A DNA stretch of 64,000 nt from an uncultured Eubacteriales bacterium (GCA_934446365.1 CAKSDZ010000002.1:62001-126000), one strand, 5' to 3'. Shown: positions 37,142 through 46,766, counted from the first letter of the stretch. Program-made: numbers and translations. The notes: generated by a model from the letters alone, not told the origin.

Positions 37142-39342
37142 ACGCAAACGAAATCTTCTATCGCTTTTCCCCGCTCGTTCAGGATTTCATCTATGCAAAC
37201 GGCTGGGAAACGCTCCGGCCGATTCAGGTTGCGGCAGCCGAGGTCATTTTTGATTCGGACGACAACCTGATTCTCTGCTCGGACACCGCCTCCGGCAAAA
37301 CCGAAGCGGTCTTTTTTCCGATTCTCTCTCAAATCGAGGGGGGCGGCGCGGGAACGGTCGAGGTTCTGTATATCGCGCCGCTGAAAAGCCTCATCAACGA
37401 CCAGTTCGAGCGCATCGACGCGCTGCTGCGCGACAGCGGAATCCCCGTATTTCACTGGCACGGCGACGTCGCCGCCTCCCATAAAAACAAGCTCATCAAA
37501 AACCCTGCGGGCGTTCTGCAAATCACGCCGGAATCGCTCGAAAGCATGCTCATGAACCGCCGTTCCGACATCATACGCCTCTTCGGCGGTCTCAAATACG
37601 TGATCATCGACGAAATCCATACGCTGATGGGAGTCGACCGCGGCAATCAGATCCTGTGCCAGCTCGACAGGATTCGGGAAATCATCGGCTATCACCCGCG
37701 CAGAATCGGTCTTTCCGCCACCATCGGCGATCCGGAAAAGGCGCGGGACTGGCTCACGGGCGGCACGGGCCGGCGCACGCAGATTCCGTCCGCCGGTGCG
37801 GGCAAAAGCAAATGGCGTCTCGCGCTTGAACATTTCTATGTGCAGGACAACACCAAGGACAGGGACATCTCCGCCGCGGAGCAGCCGGAGGAAAAGGCCG
37901 AAATCGATGCGGGCTATGAGTATTTATACGATTGTGTAAAAGACAAAAAAAGCATCGTCTTTTCCAATTCGCGCGAGGAGACGGAATACGTCACCGCCAC
38001 GCTGCGCCAAATCGCCGCGCGCAGGATGGAGGACGACATCTTTTATATCCATCACGGAAATCTTTCCGCCGCTATCCGCGAGGAGGCCGAGCAAAAGCTG
38101 AAAGACGAAAAGAAATGCGTGGCCTGCGCCACCGTCACATTGGAGCTCGGCATCGACATCGGCCGAATCGAACGAATCCTGAATATGGGCGCACCGACCA
38201 CCGTATCGAGCTTTCTGCAAAGGCTCGGACGCAGCGGCAGAAAAACGGGAATTCCCGAAATGTTCATGCTTTTCAGGGAGGAAAAGCCGCTGCCGGACAC
38301 CCCGCTCCCGCAGCTCATTCCGTGGGAGCTTGTCCGCGGCATCGCCGTCGTCGAACTATATCTTGAAGAAAAATTCATCGAGCCGCCGTCCGTCAAGAAA
38401 ATGCCGCTGAGCCTTATGTTCCAGCAGACCCTGAGCATTCTCGCCTCCTCCGGCGAAAACACGCCGAAACGCCTTGCGGAAAAGGTCCTCTCCCTTTCGC
38501 CGTTTGCCGAGGTCGACCGCGAGGATTACCGGGAGCTTATGATTTCGATGATTAAAAACGGCTATATCGATATGACGGAGGAAAAGGGGCTGATACTGGG
38601 ACTGAAAGGCGAGCGGCTCACAAAAAGCTTTAAGTTTTACGCCGTTTTCAAGGACGATGAAAACTATTCCGTCAAGCACGAAAGCGAGGAAATCGGCACG
38701 ATTTCCTCGCCGCCTCCGGTCGGAGACCGGTTCGCGCTCGCCGGACGCGTGTGGGAGGTGGAGGAGCTCGACCTCGAACGCAAGCTGATTTACGTCCACG
38801 GCGTGGCCGGAAAAATGCAGGTCGAATGGCCGGGAGATTACGGAGAAATCCACACGAAAATCCTTGAAATGATGAGGAAAATCCTCTCGGGCACCGACGA
38901 ATATCCGTATCTGAAGCCGAACGCGACAGAACGGCTTGCGGCGGCACGGCGCGTATTTGCCAACGCCGGCATGCGGGAGAGCATACTCGTCTCGCTCGGC
39001 GGAAACACGCGGTGCCTGACGCCGTGGCTCGGCACGCGCTCGTTCCGCACCCTGCGCAAATATCTGCAAAAGAACGCTTCCCTGTTCGGCATCTACGGCA
39101 TCGAATATGACGGCTGCTACTATATGACGTTCAAATGCGACAGATCGCCGGAAGAGCTCCTCGCCCTTATGAAGCATAGGATCCCGTCGGAGCACATCGA
39201 TACACTGGAGCTCGTCGGAAAAGGCGAAATGCCCGTGTTTGAGAAATACGATCCCTGCATTCCGCCGGAGCTTCTGCGCCGCGCCTATGCCACGGACAAG
39301 CTGCGCACCGACGAGATGAAAATCCGTTTTTCCGAGCACTGA
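37138..39342 (+). CDS. DEAD/DEAH-box helicase, Lhr-like
   Basis: A 734-residue SF2 helicase. Motifs: LRPIQVAAAEVI (Q-like, about 24), CSDTASGKTEAV (I, about 48), PLKSLIND (Ia), VIIDEIHTL (II, DEIH), LSATIGDP (III), IVFSNSREETEYV (IV), TLELGIDIG (V) and LQRLGRSGRKTG (VI). The last third (from about 450) contains winged-helix-like and beta-rich segments found C-terminal to the motor in Lhr-type helicases. Bacterial Lhr proteins act on DNA:RNA hybrids and in repair; here this is inference. The frame is open upstream to 37069, but GGAGG and the ATGA overlap with the GNAT gene decide for 37138. Confidence 0.88.
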   Translation: MNANEIFYRFSPLVQDFIYANGWETLRPIQVAAAEVIFDSDDNLILCSDTASGKTEAVFFPILSQIEGGGAGTVEVLYIAPLKSLINDQFERIDALLRDSGIPVFHWHGDVAASHKNKLIKNPAGVLQITPESLESMLMNRRSDIIRLFGGLKYVIIDEIHTLMGVDRGNQILCQLDRIREIIGYHPRRIGLSATIGDPEKARDWLTGGTGRRTQIPSAGAGKSKWRLALEHFYVQDNTKDRDISAAEQPEEKAEIDAGYEYLYDCVKDKKSIVFSNSREETEYVTATLRQIAARRMEDDIFYIHHGNLSAAIREEAEQKLKDEKKCVACATVTLELGIDIGRIERILNMGAPTTVSSFLQRLGRSGRKTGIPEMFMLFREEKPLPDTPLPQLIPWELVRGIAVVELYLEEKFIEPPSVKKMPLSLMFQQTLSILASSGENTPKRLAEKVLSLSPFAEVDREDYRELMISMIKNGYIDMTEEKGLILGLKGERLTKSFKFYAVFKDDENYSVKHESEEIGTISSPPPVGDRFALAGRVWEVEELDLERKLIYVHGVAGKMQVEWPGDYGEIHTKILEMMRKILSGTDEYPYLKPNATERLAAARRVFANAGMRESILVSLGGNTRCLTPWLGTRSFRTLRKYLQKNASLFGIYGIEYDGCYYMTFKCDRSPEELLALMKHRIPSEHIDTLELVGKGEMPVFEKYDPCIPPELLRRAYATDKLRTDEMKIRFSEH

Positions 39343-39416
39343 CGGGCATTTTCTCAATTATATTTTTTGTATAAAATATTTTATTCATCTGTATTATTTT
39401 GAGATTGGAGGCGACT

Positions 39417-40133
39417 ATGTCCGCATGGAATCCGTGGCACGGCTGCCATAAAATCAGCCCCGGCTGCATGAACTGCTATGTATACAGACGGGATTCCAAA
39501 TATGAAATCGACAGCTCCACAGTGAGAAAAACCGCCGATTTCGACCTGCCGGTAAGGCTCAAACGGGATAAAACCTACAAATTGCAGGCCGACGGGAATT
39601 ACGTTTATACCTGCTTTACCTCCGATTTTTTTCTCGAAGAAGCGGACGCATGGCGTCCCGATTGCTGGGATATGATGCGAAAACGCTTTGATCTCTCCTT
39701 TTTCATCATCACCAAGCGCATCCATCGTTTCGAGGAATGTATTCCGCCCGACTGGGGCGAGGGCTATCCGAACGTCACCATTTGCTGCACCGTCGAGAAC
39801 GACGACATGGCGCGCTTTCGTCTCCCGATTTTCAAAGAGGCGAAAATCGCGCACAAACAGATCATCTGCGAGCCGCTTCTCTCACCGACCGATCTTGTCC
39901 CCTATCTCGATTCCGCCATAGAAGGCGTCGTCGCGGGCGGCGAATCCGGCAACGAGGCGAGAATCTGCGACTACGGCTGGGTGCTGGACATCCGCCGCCA
40001 GTGCGAAGCGGCGGGCGTGCCGTTCCACTTCAAGCAGACAGGCGCCCGCTTCCGCAAGGACGGAAAAATCTACCGCATCCCGCGCAAATTCCAGCATACG
40101 CAGGCAAAGGCGGCGGAGATCGATCTCGTGTGA
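39417..40133 (+). CDS. DUF5131 / phage Gp37-Gp68 family protein
   Basis: 238 residues. NPWHGCHKISPGCMNCYVYR near the N-terminus, with a C-x6-7-C-x2-C cluster, and the later FIITKRIHRF, NVTICCTVEN, ICEPLL and VAGGESGNEAR match the DUF5131 family, first described in phages but common in bacterial chromosomes. The Cys cluster and barrel-like pattern suggest a radical-SAM-related fold; the reaction is unknown. TTGGAGG lies 6 bp before ATG 39417; an in-frame TTG at 39399 is less likely. No phage genes lie nearby. Confidence 0.85.
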   Translation: MSAWNPWHGCHKISPGCMNCYVYRRDSKYEIDSSTVRKTADFDLPVRLKRDKTYKLQADGNYVYTCFTSDFFLEEADAWRPDCWDMMRKRFDLSFFIITKRIHRFEECIPPDWGEGYPNVTICCTVENDDMARFRLPIFKEAKIAHKQIICEPLLSPTDLVPYLDSAIEGVVAGGESGNEARICDYGWVLDIRRQCEAAGVPFHFKQTGARFRKDGKIYRIPRKFQHTQAKAAEIDLV

Positions 40134-40155
40134 GCCCCTCATTTTCAACCAACAA

Positions 40156-40188
40156 TTGATTGATTTTCAATCAATATTATGATAAAAT
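40156..40188 (+). promoter_or_regulatory. Promoter of the transglutaminase-like gene
   Basis: TTGATT (40160-40165), a 17-bp spacer and TAAAAT (40183-40188). A second reading uses TTGATT 40156-40161 with TATGAT 40178-40183. The -35 region is itself part of a dyad (TTGATTGATTTTCAATCAA). Confidence 0.6.
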
Positions 40189-40204
40189 AAATCCATCAAG
40201 CCGT

Positions 40205-40236
40205 GCCAACCCGATTGAAGTCACAGACGGGTTGGC
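40205..40236 (+). other. Hairpin at the start of the leader
   Basis: GCCAACCCG (40205-40213) pairs with CGGGTTGGC (40228-40236). It begins about 10 bp after the predicted transcription start. No T-run follows, so it is not a normal terminator; it may stabilise the mRNA or hold a regulatory site. Confidence 0.6.
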
Positions 40237-40275
40237 TCGCAGATTCACAGTCATCGGGACAAAAAGGAGGATCAC

Positions 40276-41382
40276 ATGGACAAAAAGCTGGTCGGCAAAT
40301 GGTATAAAGAGGAGTTTGGAGAAACGCTGAATATCTTCGACGAAACGCCGCTCCGCATGAAAATGTCGTTTACATCATCGGGATATTATCATTTTGAGCC
40401 CAACTGCATTTATGAAAAAGACGGATATTTATGCTTTGAAATCAACGATGAACACTACCGAATGGTCTACCATGTCAAGGCAGTCGGAGAGCAGCTCGAA
40501 GGCTACTATACACAGTTCGGAAAAGAAACGCCCGTCAAATATGTGCGCTTGTCGGAGGTTCCGGAAGACGGAGCGTTCCGATATGCTCCCACCGAAATCT
40601 ATGTTCCAAAGACTGAGGAATCCAGAATCAAGCTTCTCAAAAAGTACGCGGCCTATGACAGAACGGTTTCCACCAAACCGTATACCACCGAATACCGTCT
40701 CGGCGGCGATGTCCCGAAAATTCTCGAAAATTACGGGTATTCCGCATATGTGAAGGAAGCGGCTGCGTCATCGGATGCCATCGCCTTTAAGATGCTTGAT
40801 TTTGTTTGCGATCATTTCGGTCATAACGGCAGCGGAAGGCTTTCTCCGAAACGCAAAATCGAAGATATCATCGACTTTTGCGAAAAACACGACGGAAAAA
40901 CAAATTGCCGCGGACTCGCGATTCTCTTGGCTTCCCTTCTGCGCCTGAACGAAGTCAAGGCTCGCCACATCACATGTATGCCGTATGAGGAGCCGTTTTC
41001 GGACTGCCATGTCGTGGTGGATTGTCTCTTGCCCTCCGGAAAGCGGGTCATGCTCGACCCGACATGGAGGTTATACTACAAAGACGCACAGGGCGAACAC
41101 GTTTCCCTTGAACGGCTGCGCACCATGCTGATTCAGAACGAGCCCCTCTTTGCCAATGAGGGCGCTTCTTATAACGGCACCGGATTTGACAAGGAATACG
41201 CAAGAAGCTACATGATAAAAAACACACTGCGCTTTTCAAGAGGAACCTTCTATGAAGACGGCTCGGACGACCGCATAGGGCGGCGCGTCGAGCTGATTCC
41301 CATGGGATATCCCGCGGATTCCTTTCCGGAAAGCGCGAAAGCGGAATTTGTTTACAACGATATTGAATTTTGGAAGATGTGA
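40276..41382 (+). CDS. Transglutaminase-like cysteine protein
   Basis: A 368-residue protein without a signal peptide. Residues 1-95 are beta-rich and may be a small barrel (KLVGKWYKEEFGETLNIFDE). The second part has the papain/transglutaminase core: KTNCRGLAILLASLLRLNEVKARHI with catalytic Cys (about 214), then DCHVVVDCLLPSGKRVMLDPTW with His (about 242) and Asp (about 258), in the correct order for the triad. Bacterial members often act as peptidases or peptidoglycan-linked enzymes; the substrate is unknown. AAAGGAGG precedes the ATG. Single-gene unit with its own promoter and terminator. Confidence 0.85.
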   Translation: MDKKLVGKWYKEEFGETLNIFDETPLRMKMSFTSSGYYHFEPNCIYEKDGYLCFEINDEHYRMVYHVKAVGEQLEGYYTQFGKETPVKYVRLSEVPEDGAFRYAPTEIYVPKTEESRIKLLKKYAAYDRTVSTKPYTTEYRLGGDVPKILENYGYSAYVKEAAASSDAIAFKMLDFVCDHFGHNGSGRLSPKRKIEDIIDFCEKHDGKTNCRGLAILLASLLRLNEVKARHITCMPYEEPFSDCHVVVDCLLPSGKRVMLDPTWRLYYKDAQGEHVSLERLRTMLIQNEPLFANEGASYNGTGFDKEYARSYMIKNTLRFSRGTFYEDGSDDRIGRRVELIPMGYPADSFPESAKAEFVYNDIEFWKM

Positions 41383-41402
41383 TTTCTTTCTGACAGAAAA
41401 TG

Positions 41403-41432
41403 AAAAAAGCGAGATGACATCTCGCTTTTTTC
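41403..41432. terminator. Bidirectional terminator
   Basis: AAAAAGCGAGAT-GAC-ATCTCGCTTTTT, between converging genes, with T-runs on both strands. Confidence 0.9.
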
Positions 41433-41480
41433 ATTTTTATATATTTGTATATTTATATTCGGCCGACAGGCCGTCCATTT

Positions 41481-42491
41481 TTATACATCCGCATAAAAAT
41501 CCTTTACCGCGGAGAAGAAAGCGTCGATATTCTCCCATTTTGCCATCGGCGGGATATCGCAGCCGGAGGAAATCACAAAATTCGGATGCGCCATGCAGCA
41601 CTTCTCCATTAGCGCCGTCGTTGCCTTGTAAATGGATTCGGGTGTTCCGTTGCGGAACTCGCCCGCGGGATTGATATTGCCCATCACGACGACGTCCGAC
41701 GGCATTTTTTCAAGCATTTCTTTCATGTCCACAGCATTCCCGAAATGATATGCCGCGGCGCCGGAGGATACGATATCCTCGACCAGCCCCGGAACCGCAC
41801 CGCCGCAGTTGTGATAAATCACAAGAAATTCGTCGTCCTGCACGGCATCGACAATTCTCTTCATATAGGGCGCCGCAAATTCACGCATCAAAGAGGGAGA
41901 GAGCAGTCCCGCAAGCGGCTCTGCGATGACGACGCCGCCCGCGCCGGTGGTTTTATACGCTTTGATATAATCGATCAGAAAGGCGGTGGCTTTCTCCAAA
42001 ACCGTGTGGACCATATCCGGCTCCTCATAGCAGAGAATCATGATCTCCGACACGTCAAGCAGCCTGCCCGACAGGGAATACGGTCCGATGACACCGGCAA
42101 AAACCGGTCTGTCCGTGATGAGCGCACATGCTTTTTGAATCGCCTCCACATATAGTCCCGTTCGGGCTGTTCCGACCGCCGGGACGGCAAGCGCCTCCGC
42201 GTCCTCCTCCGTCTCGACGATTCTGCCGACCACGGTGGGCACCTCGTCGTCGCTGACCTTCACCGTCGAACCGAACGCCTCCGCCTCGACGGAAAGATCC
42301 ATCATGCTGACGGAAGCGGCGCTGTCGACACGGTCTGCGATTCTTTTCATGCCATCAGCCTGCAAATCACTGCTCGAAATCAGCTCCTTTACGCTGATTC
42401 CCATGAGCTGAACCGAGGGAAACGACAAAACAGGCATCGCTTTTTTCACAGGAGTCTCTCTCAGTTCCTCCATCCATTTTTTCATATTCAT
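41481..42491 (-). CDS. Uroporphyrinogen decarboxylase-family (MtaA/MtbA-like) methyltransferase
   Basis: A 336-residue protein of the UroD superfamily. It carries the zinc-site signature of cobamide-dependent methyltransferases: YHNCGG (His-x-Cys, about 226) and a later Cys in SSGCDIP (about 312). True HemE instead carries arginines that bind the porphyrin carboxylates, so a methyl-transfer role is more likely. GVIGPYSLSGRL and VIAEPLAGLLSP are family-like loops. GGAGG lies 9 bp before the ATG. Its own promoter lies inside the spacer after the rhamnosidase. No corrinoid protein or partner methyltransferase lies nearby, so the substrate is open. Confidence 0.82.
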   Translation of the reverse strand: MNMKKWMEELRETPVKKAMPVLSFPSVQLMGISVKELISSSDLQADGMKRIADRVDSAASVSMMDLSVEAEAFGSTVKVSDDEVPTVVGRIVETEEDAEALAVPAVGTARTGLYVEAIQKACALITDRPVFAGVIGPYSLSGRLLDVSEIMILCYEEPDMVHTVLEKATAFLIDYIKAYKTTGAGGVVIAEPLAGLLSPSLMREFAAPYMKRIVDAVQDDEFLVIYHNCGGAVPGLVEDIVSSGAAAYHFGNAVDMKEMLEKMPSDVVVMGNINPAGEFRNGTPESIYKATTALMEKCCMAHPNFVISSGCDIPPMAKWENIDAFFSAVKDFYADV

Positions 42492-42535
42492 AGCGAAAAT
42501 CCTCCGAATATCGTTGATTTCTTACATTATAGCAA

Positions 42536-42564
42536 AGCCTCATCGCGGAAACAAGGTAAAAATC
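42536..42564 (-). promoter_or_regulatory. Promoter of the UroD-family gene
   Basis: On the minus strand: TTGTTT (42559-42564), a 17-bp spacer and TATAAT (42536-42541). Confidence 0.65.
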
Positions 42565-42589
42565 GAAGCGTTTTTGTATTTTATTACGA

Positions 42590-44728
42590 TTATGATATCT
42601 GAGAATTGCGAAATAGAAACACGGCGTTCTCTCCCGCCGGAACCCCACGCGCCTCTCCCTGAAACCGAAATACCGCATCCGAATCCGAATGAACGGTAAA
42701 AACGGCGACACCCGTCTCATCGGAACGCCGCTCAACCGAAATTTCGCCAAAACGGGTAAGAATCTGTCCCTTTACTGCAAGCGGCACGGAAAATGCCGCA
42801 GGGGCTATGACAATACCCGTATTTTCCACACGGATTCCCAACAAATATCGGAACAGCGCTCCCGTGCAGGCTCCGAACATGTGATGATTATGGGAAGCCC
42901 AGCGCACATTCCAGCGTTCACACAGCGTCGTTTCTCCACGTGCCCGCTGACCGCCAAAGGTGTTTTCCTTTTCCGAAACGAGCAGTCTCAGCGCCGTATC
43001 GCCGAAGCCCGTTTCAAACAAAACGCGGATGAGGATATCCGTACCGAAAATACCGGTATCAAATTCGCCCAGCGCATCATATTTCGCCGCGAGAGAGGCT
43101 GCCATCGCCGAATTGCCAAGTCCGATATCCAGCGCAAACGCATCCGCGCCCTGCACACCGCCGCAGAAGGTATTATCCGCCTCATTGTAATAGGCGGCTT
43201 TCAGCGCACGGCGCGCAGCGTCCGCTTTTTTCCGCCAAAGCTCGGCCGAGGATAACCGAAGCTGTGCCATTTCCGCCATTCGGTCAAGGCTTTTGATCAG
43301 AAAGTAGGTGTTGACAAACGGCTCCGGAAGCATAACCTCCTCCGGCGTACACCACTCGCCAAGGCACCAGCCGCCCTCCTCCTCGCGCACGACAAGTCCG
43401 TTTTCGCTGTGCGCTTCCATATAGGCGGTCCAACGCTCCATATGCGGGAAATAGGTATCGATAAGCTCTTCTTTCCCCGTGTGCTTCCATAGGAAATACG
43501 GAACCGAGACAATGGCGCAGCCCCACCCGCCAGGGCCGCCTCCGCCGCCGTAAAACGGAGCGGTATGCTGAACATGTCCTGTCACGGGGTCCTGACCGTC
43601 CGCAATATCCCGCAGCCATTTTTCATAGAGCGGAGCCGCGGAAAGCAGCGTCAGCGCCGTATCGCAGGTAAGCTGTCCGTCCCCTGTATAACCGAGCCGT
43701 TCACGGTGCGGGCAGTCGGAAATCACGCCGGCGTGCAGGTTGGAAAGGAGGCTGCGTACCGTCGCCGCATAAAGCCAGTTCAGAGCCGCATGATCCGATA
43801 TAAAAGAGGAGCAGACCGGCACATCGCTATGAATGATAAGCACCTCCGGATTTTCGTGCGGTCCCGTAATCTCAAAATACCGGAAGCCATGCCAGACAAA
43901 ATGCGGCTCACAGCGGCGCGCCGCTCCGTCTCCGATATAACGGTCAGTCTGCACCAAGGAGCCGGCCGACTGCGTATACAGCACGCCGCCATCCTGTGAG
44001 AAGCGTTCCGCATGGCGCACGACGACCTCCGCTCCCGACTTGCATATGGGCATGATAAAGGAAACGGCGCCGGAAAGATTTTCTCCTGCATCCCATACGG
44101 TGCGCTCGCCGTCCTGATACACACATACGGGGATTCGTTTTCGGACAACCCTGTCCGCCGGACAGGGATCGGGGCAAAGCATGCCGCCAGGCGCCGGAGC
44201 CGGCAAGACGGGGCGCCACGTCCCACCCCCATGTCGGAAATCCTGCGTTTCCCCCGCATATAGATTGTGAAAAAGAATCGGAGATTCCTTCCATTCCAGC
44301 GTCTCGTCGGAGAGGATTTCCTTCCCATCCGCCCGAATGGAAAAAGCAAGACATGGCGTCCCATAAGAGAGCTTTCCCTCCGCCTCCCGCACCGTTTGAC
44401 AGAACCAGCCGTTTCCGAGAAGAAACGCAAATACATTTTCACCCCGCACAAGATATGCCGTCAAATCATAACTGCGATAATAAACGCGATGACAAAAGCT
44501 ATCCCGTATCGGATAGGTAAGCGTGGAGAGATCGCGGGAACCGTAATCCGACCATGACGGTACAAACCGGTCGTCCGACACTTTTTTTCCGTTGATATAA
44601 AGCTCGAAAAAGCCGAGGCCGCAGACGTCGATTTCGGCGCCTTCCGGATTCTCCACCACAAGCGTTTTCCGTATAACTGGCGCCGCGTTCGTCTCGGCAC
44701 GCACCCATTTCGCATTTTGTATGCCCAT
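42590..44728 (-). CDS. Alpha-L-rhamnosidase (GH78)
   Basis: A 712-residue glycosidase that removes terminal alpha-L-rhamnose from plant glycans such as pectin side chains or flavonoid glycosides. An N-terminal beta-domain (LGFFELYINGKKVSDDRFVPSWSDYGSR) is followed by the catalytic (alpha/alpha)6 barrel with the signature SDCPHRERLGYTGDGQ (about 340), where the Asp and Glu residues act in catalysis, and the conserved HNHHMFG near residue 615. No signal peptide, so it probably acts on imported oligosaccharides. AAAGGAACGG precedes ATG 44728. It is divergent from a GH2 gene with paired promoters, suggesting shared control. Confidence 0.92.
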   Translation of the reverse strand: MGIQNAKWVRAETNAAPVIRKTLVVENPEGAEIDVCGLGFFELYINGKKVSDDRFVPSWSDYGSRDLSTLTYPIRDSFCHRVYYRSYDLTAYLVRGENVFAFLLGNGWFCQTVREAEGKLSYGTPCLAFSIRADGKEILSDETLEWKESPILFHNLYAGETQDFRHGGGTWRPVLPAPAPGGMLCPDPCPADRVVRKRIPVCVYQDGERTVWDAGENLSGAVSFIMPICKSGAEVVVRHAERFSQDGGVLYTQSAGSLVQTDRYIGDGAARRCEPHFVWHGFRYFEITGPHENPEVLIIHSDVPVCSSFISDHAALNWLYAATVRSLLSNLHAGVISDCPHRERLGYTGDGQLTCDTALTLLSAAPLYEKWLRDIADGQDPVTGHVQHTAPFYGGGGGPGGWGCAIVSVPYFLWKHTGKEELIDTYFPHMERWTAYMEAHSENGLVVREEEGGWCLGEWCTPEEVMLPEPFVNTYFLIKSLDRMAEMAQLRLSSAELWRKKADAARRALKAAYYNEADNTFCGGVQGADAFALDIGLGNSAMAASLAAKYDALGEFDTGIFGTDILIRVLFETGFGDTALRLLVSEKENTFGGQRARGETTLCERWNVRWASHNHHMFGACTGALFRYLLGIRVENTGIVIAPAAFSVPLAVKGQILTRFGEISVERRSDETGVAVFTVHSDSDAVFRFQGEARGVPAGENAVFLFRNSQIS

Positions 44729-44787
44729 CAAAAGTCCGTTCCTTTCTCCTATACGGCGGGATAGACGCCGCAGTTTTTTGTTATTTT

Positions 44788-44816
44788 AGCATAAAATCAT
44801 AAAAAAGTAAAGGCAA
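44788..44816 (-). promoter_or_regulatory. Rhamnosidase promoter
   Basis: On the minus strand: TTGCCT (44811-44816), a 17-bp spacer and TATGCT (44788-44793). Confidence 0.55.
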
Positions 44817-44832
44817 CGCGTCATTCTCAATA

Positions 44833-44861
44833 TTGACCTTCCGCATTTCATATGCTATGAT
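44833..44861 (+). promoter_or_regulatory. GH2 gene promoter
   Basis: TTGACC (44833-44838), a 17-bp spacer and TATGAT (44856-44861). The divergent arrangement with the rhamnosidase promoter leaves only 16 bp between the two -35 boxes. Confidence 0.65.
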
Positions 44862-44899
44862 AATAAACAGAATTTTTGGATTTGAAAGGAATTCATATC

Positions 44900-46615
44900 A
44901 TGACAAGAACCGCCTATCCCCGCCCCGAGCTCGTCCGGGAAAACTGGACGAATCTTTGCGGCGAATGGGAATTTGAATTTGATTTCGGCCGCTCCGGCAG
45001 AGAGCGCGGTCTGCCTCAAAAGGAAAAGCTGGAACGCCGAATCAACGTTCCCTTCTGTCCGGAAAGCGAGCTTTCCGGTATCGGCTACAAGGATTTTATC
45101 GGCGCCTGCTGGTATCGGAGAACACTTTCCGTTCATCCGCGCGAAAACGAGCGCACGCTGCTCAATTTTGAGGCGGCTTACCACACGACGGAGGTTTTCG
45201 TAAACGGGAAATCCGTGGGGAGCCACCGCGGTGGCTATACGCCGTTCACCTTTGATATCACGGAAGCTCTCCGCGACGGGGAAAACGTCATCACCGTGTG
45301 CTGTGAGGGCGATTCCCGCAGCCGCTTCGAGCCCAGCGGCAAGCAGAGCGAACGATTTTCCTCACACGGCTGTATGTATACCCGCTCGACCGGTATCTAT
45401 GCGCCGGTTTGGCTTGAAACCGTGCCGCGTACCCATCTGAAAACCGTTAAAATGGATCCCGACACCGACAACAGCCGTCTTTTCTGCGATTTGGAGTTCT
45501 CCGAATCCGGTGAAAAAACGGTGACGCTCACAGCGGCACTTGACGGAAAAACGGTAGGCACTGCCACGGCCAAAACCACGATGAAGGTGCTGAAAACCGT
45601 CGTCGAGCTCGACACGCTCTCCCTTTGGTCGCCCGAATCCCCTACGCTCTATGACCTGACAATCGAGGTCACGGCGGATGGGCAAACCGATGCCGTCCGC
45701 TCCTATTTCGGAATGCGCAAGATCGAGCTTGACGACGTATGCCTGAAAATCAACGGCAAGCGCATCTTTCAGCGGCTTGTACTCGATCAGGGCTATTATC
45801 CCGACGGCATTTATACCGCGCCGGACGACAAAGCGTTCGCCCGCGATATCCGGATTTCGATGCGGCTCGGATTCAACGGAGCAAGGCTCCACGAACGCGT
45901 CTTTGAACGCCGATTCCTTTATGAGGCCGACCGTCTCGGCTATCTCGTATGGGGGGAATATGCCAACTGGGGCTTTGACCACACGGACAGCGACGGACTG
46001 CAATATTTTCTGCCCGAATGGACGGAAGCCGTCGCGCGCGACTACAATCACCCTGCCCTCATCGGCTGGTGCCCGTTCAACGAAACGTGGGACAGAGACG
46101 GAAAGCAGCAATCCGATGCGCTTTTGCGCGAGGTCTATCTCGAAACCAAGCGGCTCGACCGCATTCGTCCCGTCATCGATACGAGCGGCAATTATCACGT
46201 GATGACCGATATTTACGATATCCACGATTATTGCCAGGATATTCCCTCTTATCACAGACGCTATGATCAATTCGGGGACGGCGAGATTTTTGAAAACCGC
46301 CCGGGCAGACAGACATACGCGGGGCAGCCGTATTTCATCAGCGAATACGGCGGCATCAAATGGTCAGGGGACGAATCGAGCTGGGGCTACGGCGATACGC
46401 CGAAATCCGTCGGGGAGTATGTGGAGCGTTACACCTCCATGATCGAAATTCTGATGAAAAATCCGCGCATCTGCGGCGTCTGCTACACACAGCTTTACGA
46501 CGTCGAGCAGGAGCAGAACGGCATCTATCACTACGACCGTTCCCCGAAATTCGATGAAAAAACCATGGACAGCCTTGCGGAAGCGATGAAAAAGAAAGCC
46601 GCTATCGAAGAATAA
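44900..46615 (+). CDS. GH2 family glycoside hydrolase (beta-galactosidase/glucuronidase type)
   Basis: A 571-residue retaining glycosidase. Domains in order: an N-terminal sugar-binding jelly roll (RPELVRENWTNLCGEWEFEFD to about 160), an Ig-like sandwich (about 165-260) and a TIM barrel (from about 265). The acid/base Glu is in GWCPFNETWD (E395) and the nucleophile in ISEYGGIKW (E482). No signal peptide, so it is cytoplasmic. It is shorter than LacZ and lacks the C-terminal domains, closer to beta-glucuronidase-size enzymes. AAAGGA precedes ATG 44900; an in-frame TTG at 44876 lies too near the promoter. It is divergent from the rhamnosidase, fitting joint breakdown of a rhamnose-containing glycan. 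Confidence 0.92.
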   Translation: MTRTAYPRPELVRENWTNLCGEWEFEFDFGRSGRERGLPQKEKLERRINVPFCPESELSGIGYKDFIGACWYRRTLSVHPRENERTLLNFEAAYHTTEVFVNGKSVGSHRGGYTPFTFDITEALRDGENVITVCCEGDSRSRFEPSGKQSERFSSHGCMYTRSTGIYAPVWLETVPRTHLKTVKMDPDTDNSRLFCDLEFSESGEKTVTLTAALDGKTVGTATAKTTMKVLKTVVELDTLSLWSPESPTLYDLTIEVTADGQTDAVRSYFGMRKIELDDVCLKINGKRIFQRLVLDQGYYPDGIYTAPDDKAFARDIRISMRLGFNGARLHERVFERRFLYEADRLGYLVWGEYANWGFDHTDSDGLQYFLPEWTEAVARDYNHPALIGWCPFNETWDRDGKQQSDALLREVYLETKRLDRIRPVIDTSGNYHVMTDIYDIHDYCQDIPSYHRRYDQFGDGEIFENRPGRQTYAGQPYFISEYGGIKWSGDESSWGYGDTPKSVGEYVERYTSMIEILMKNPRICGVCYTQLYDVEQEQNGIYHYDRSPKFDEKTMDSLAEAMKKKAAIEE

Positions 46616-46654
46616 TACAGATGTATATTCTATTTTATACAAATAGATAAATTT

Positions 46655-46686
46655 GATCCCGCCGCATTGCGGCGGGATTTTTCCCA
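46655..46686 (+). terminator. Intrinsic terminator after the GH2 gene
   Basis: GATCCCGCCGC and GCGGCGGGATT form a strong stem followed by TTTT, 40 bp after the stop. Confidence 0.9.
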
Positions 46687-46766
46687 ATAAAAGTCCTTGT
46701 CTATATAGAATATCTGTCTCTCCCCTATGATGTATAATATGACACACTTCCACATAAAATAAAACC

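Noticed and set aside
39417..40133. Prophage remnant suggested by the phage-named DUF5131 gene
   Set aside because: No other phage gene, integrase or attachment site lies nearby; the family is common in normal chromosomes.
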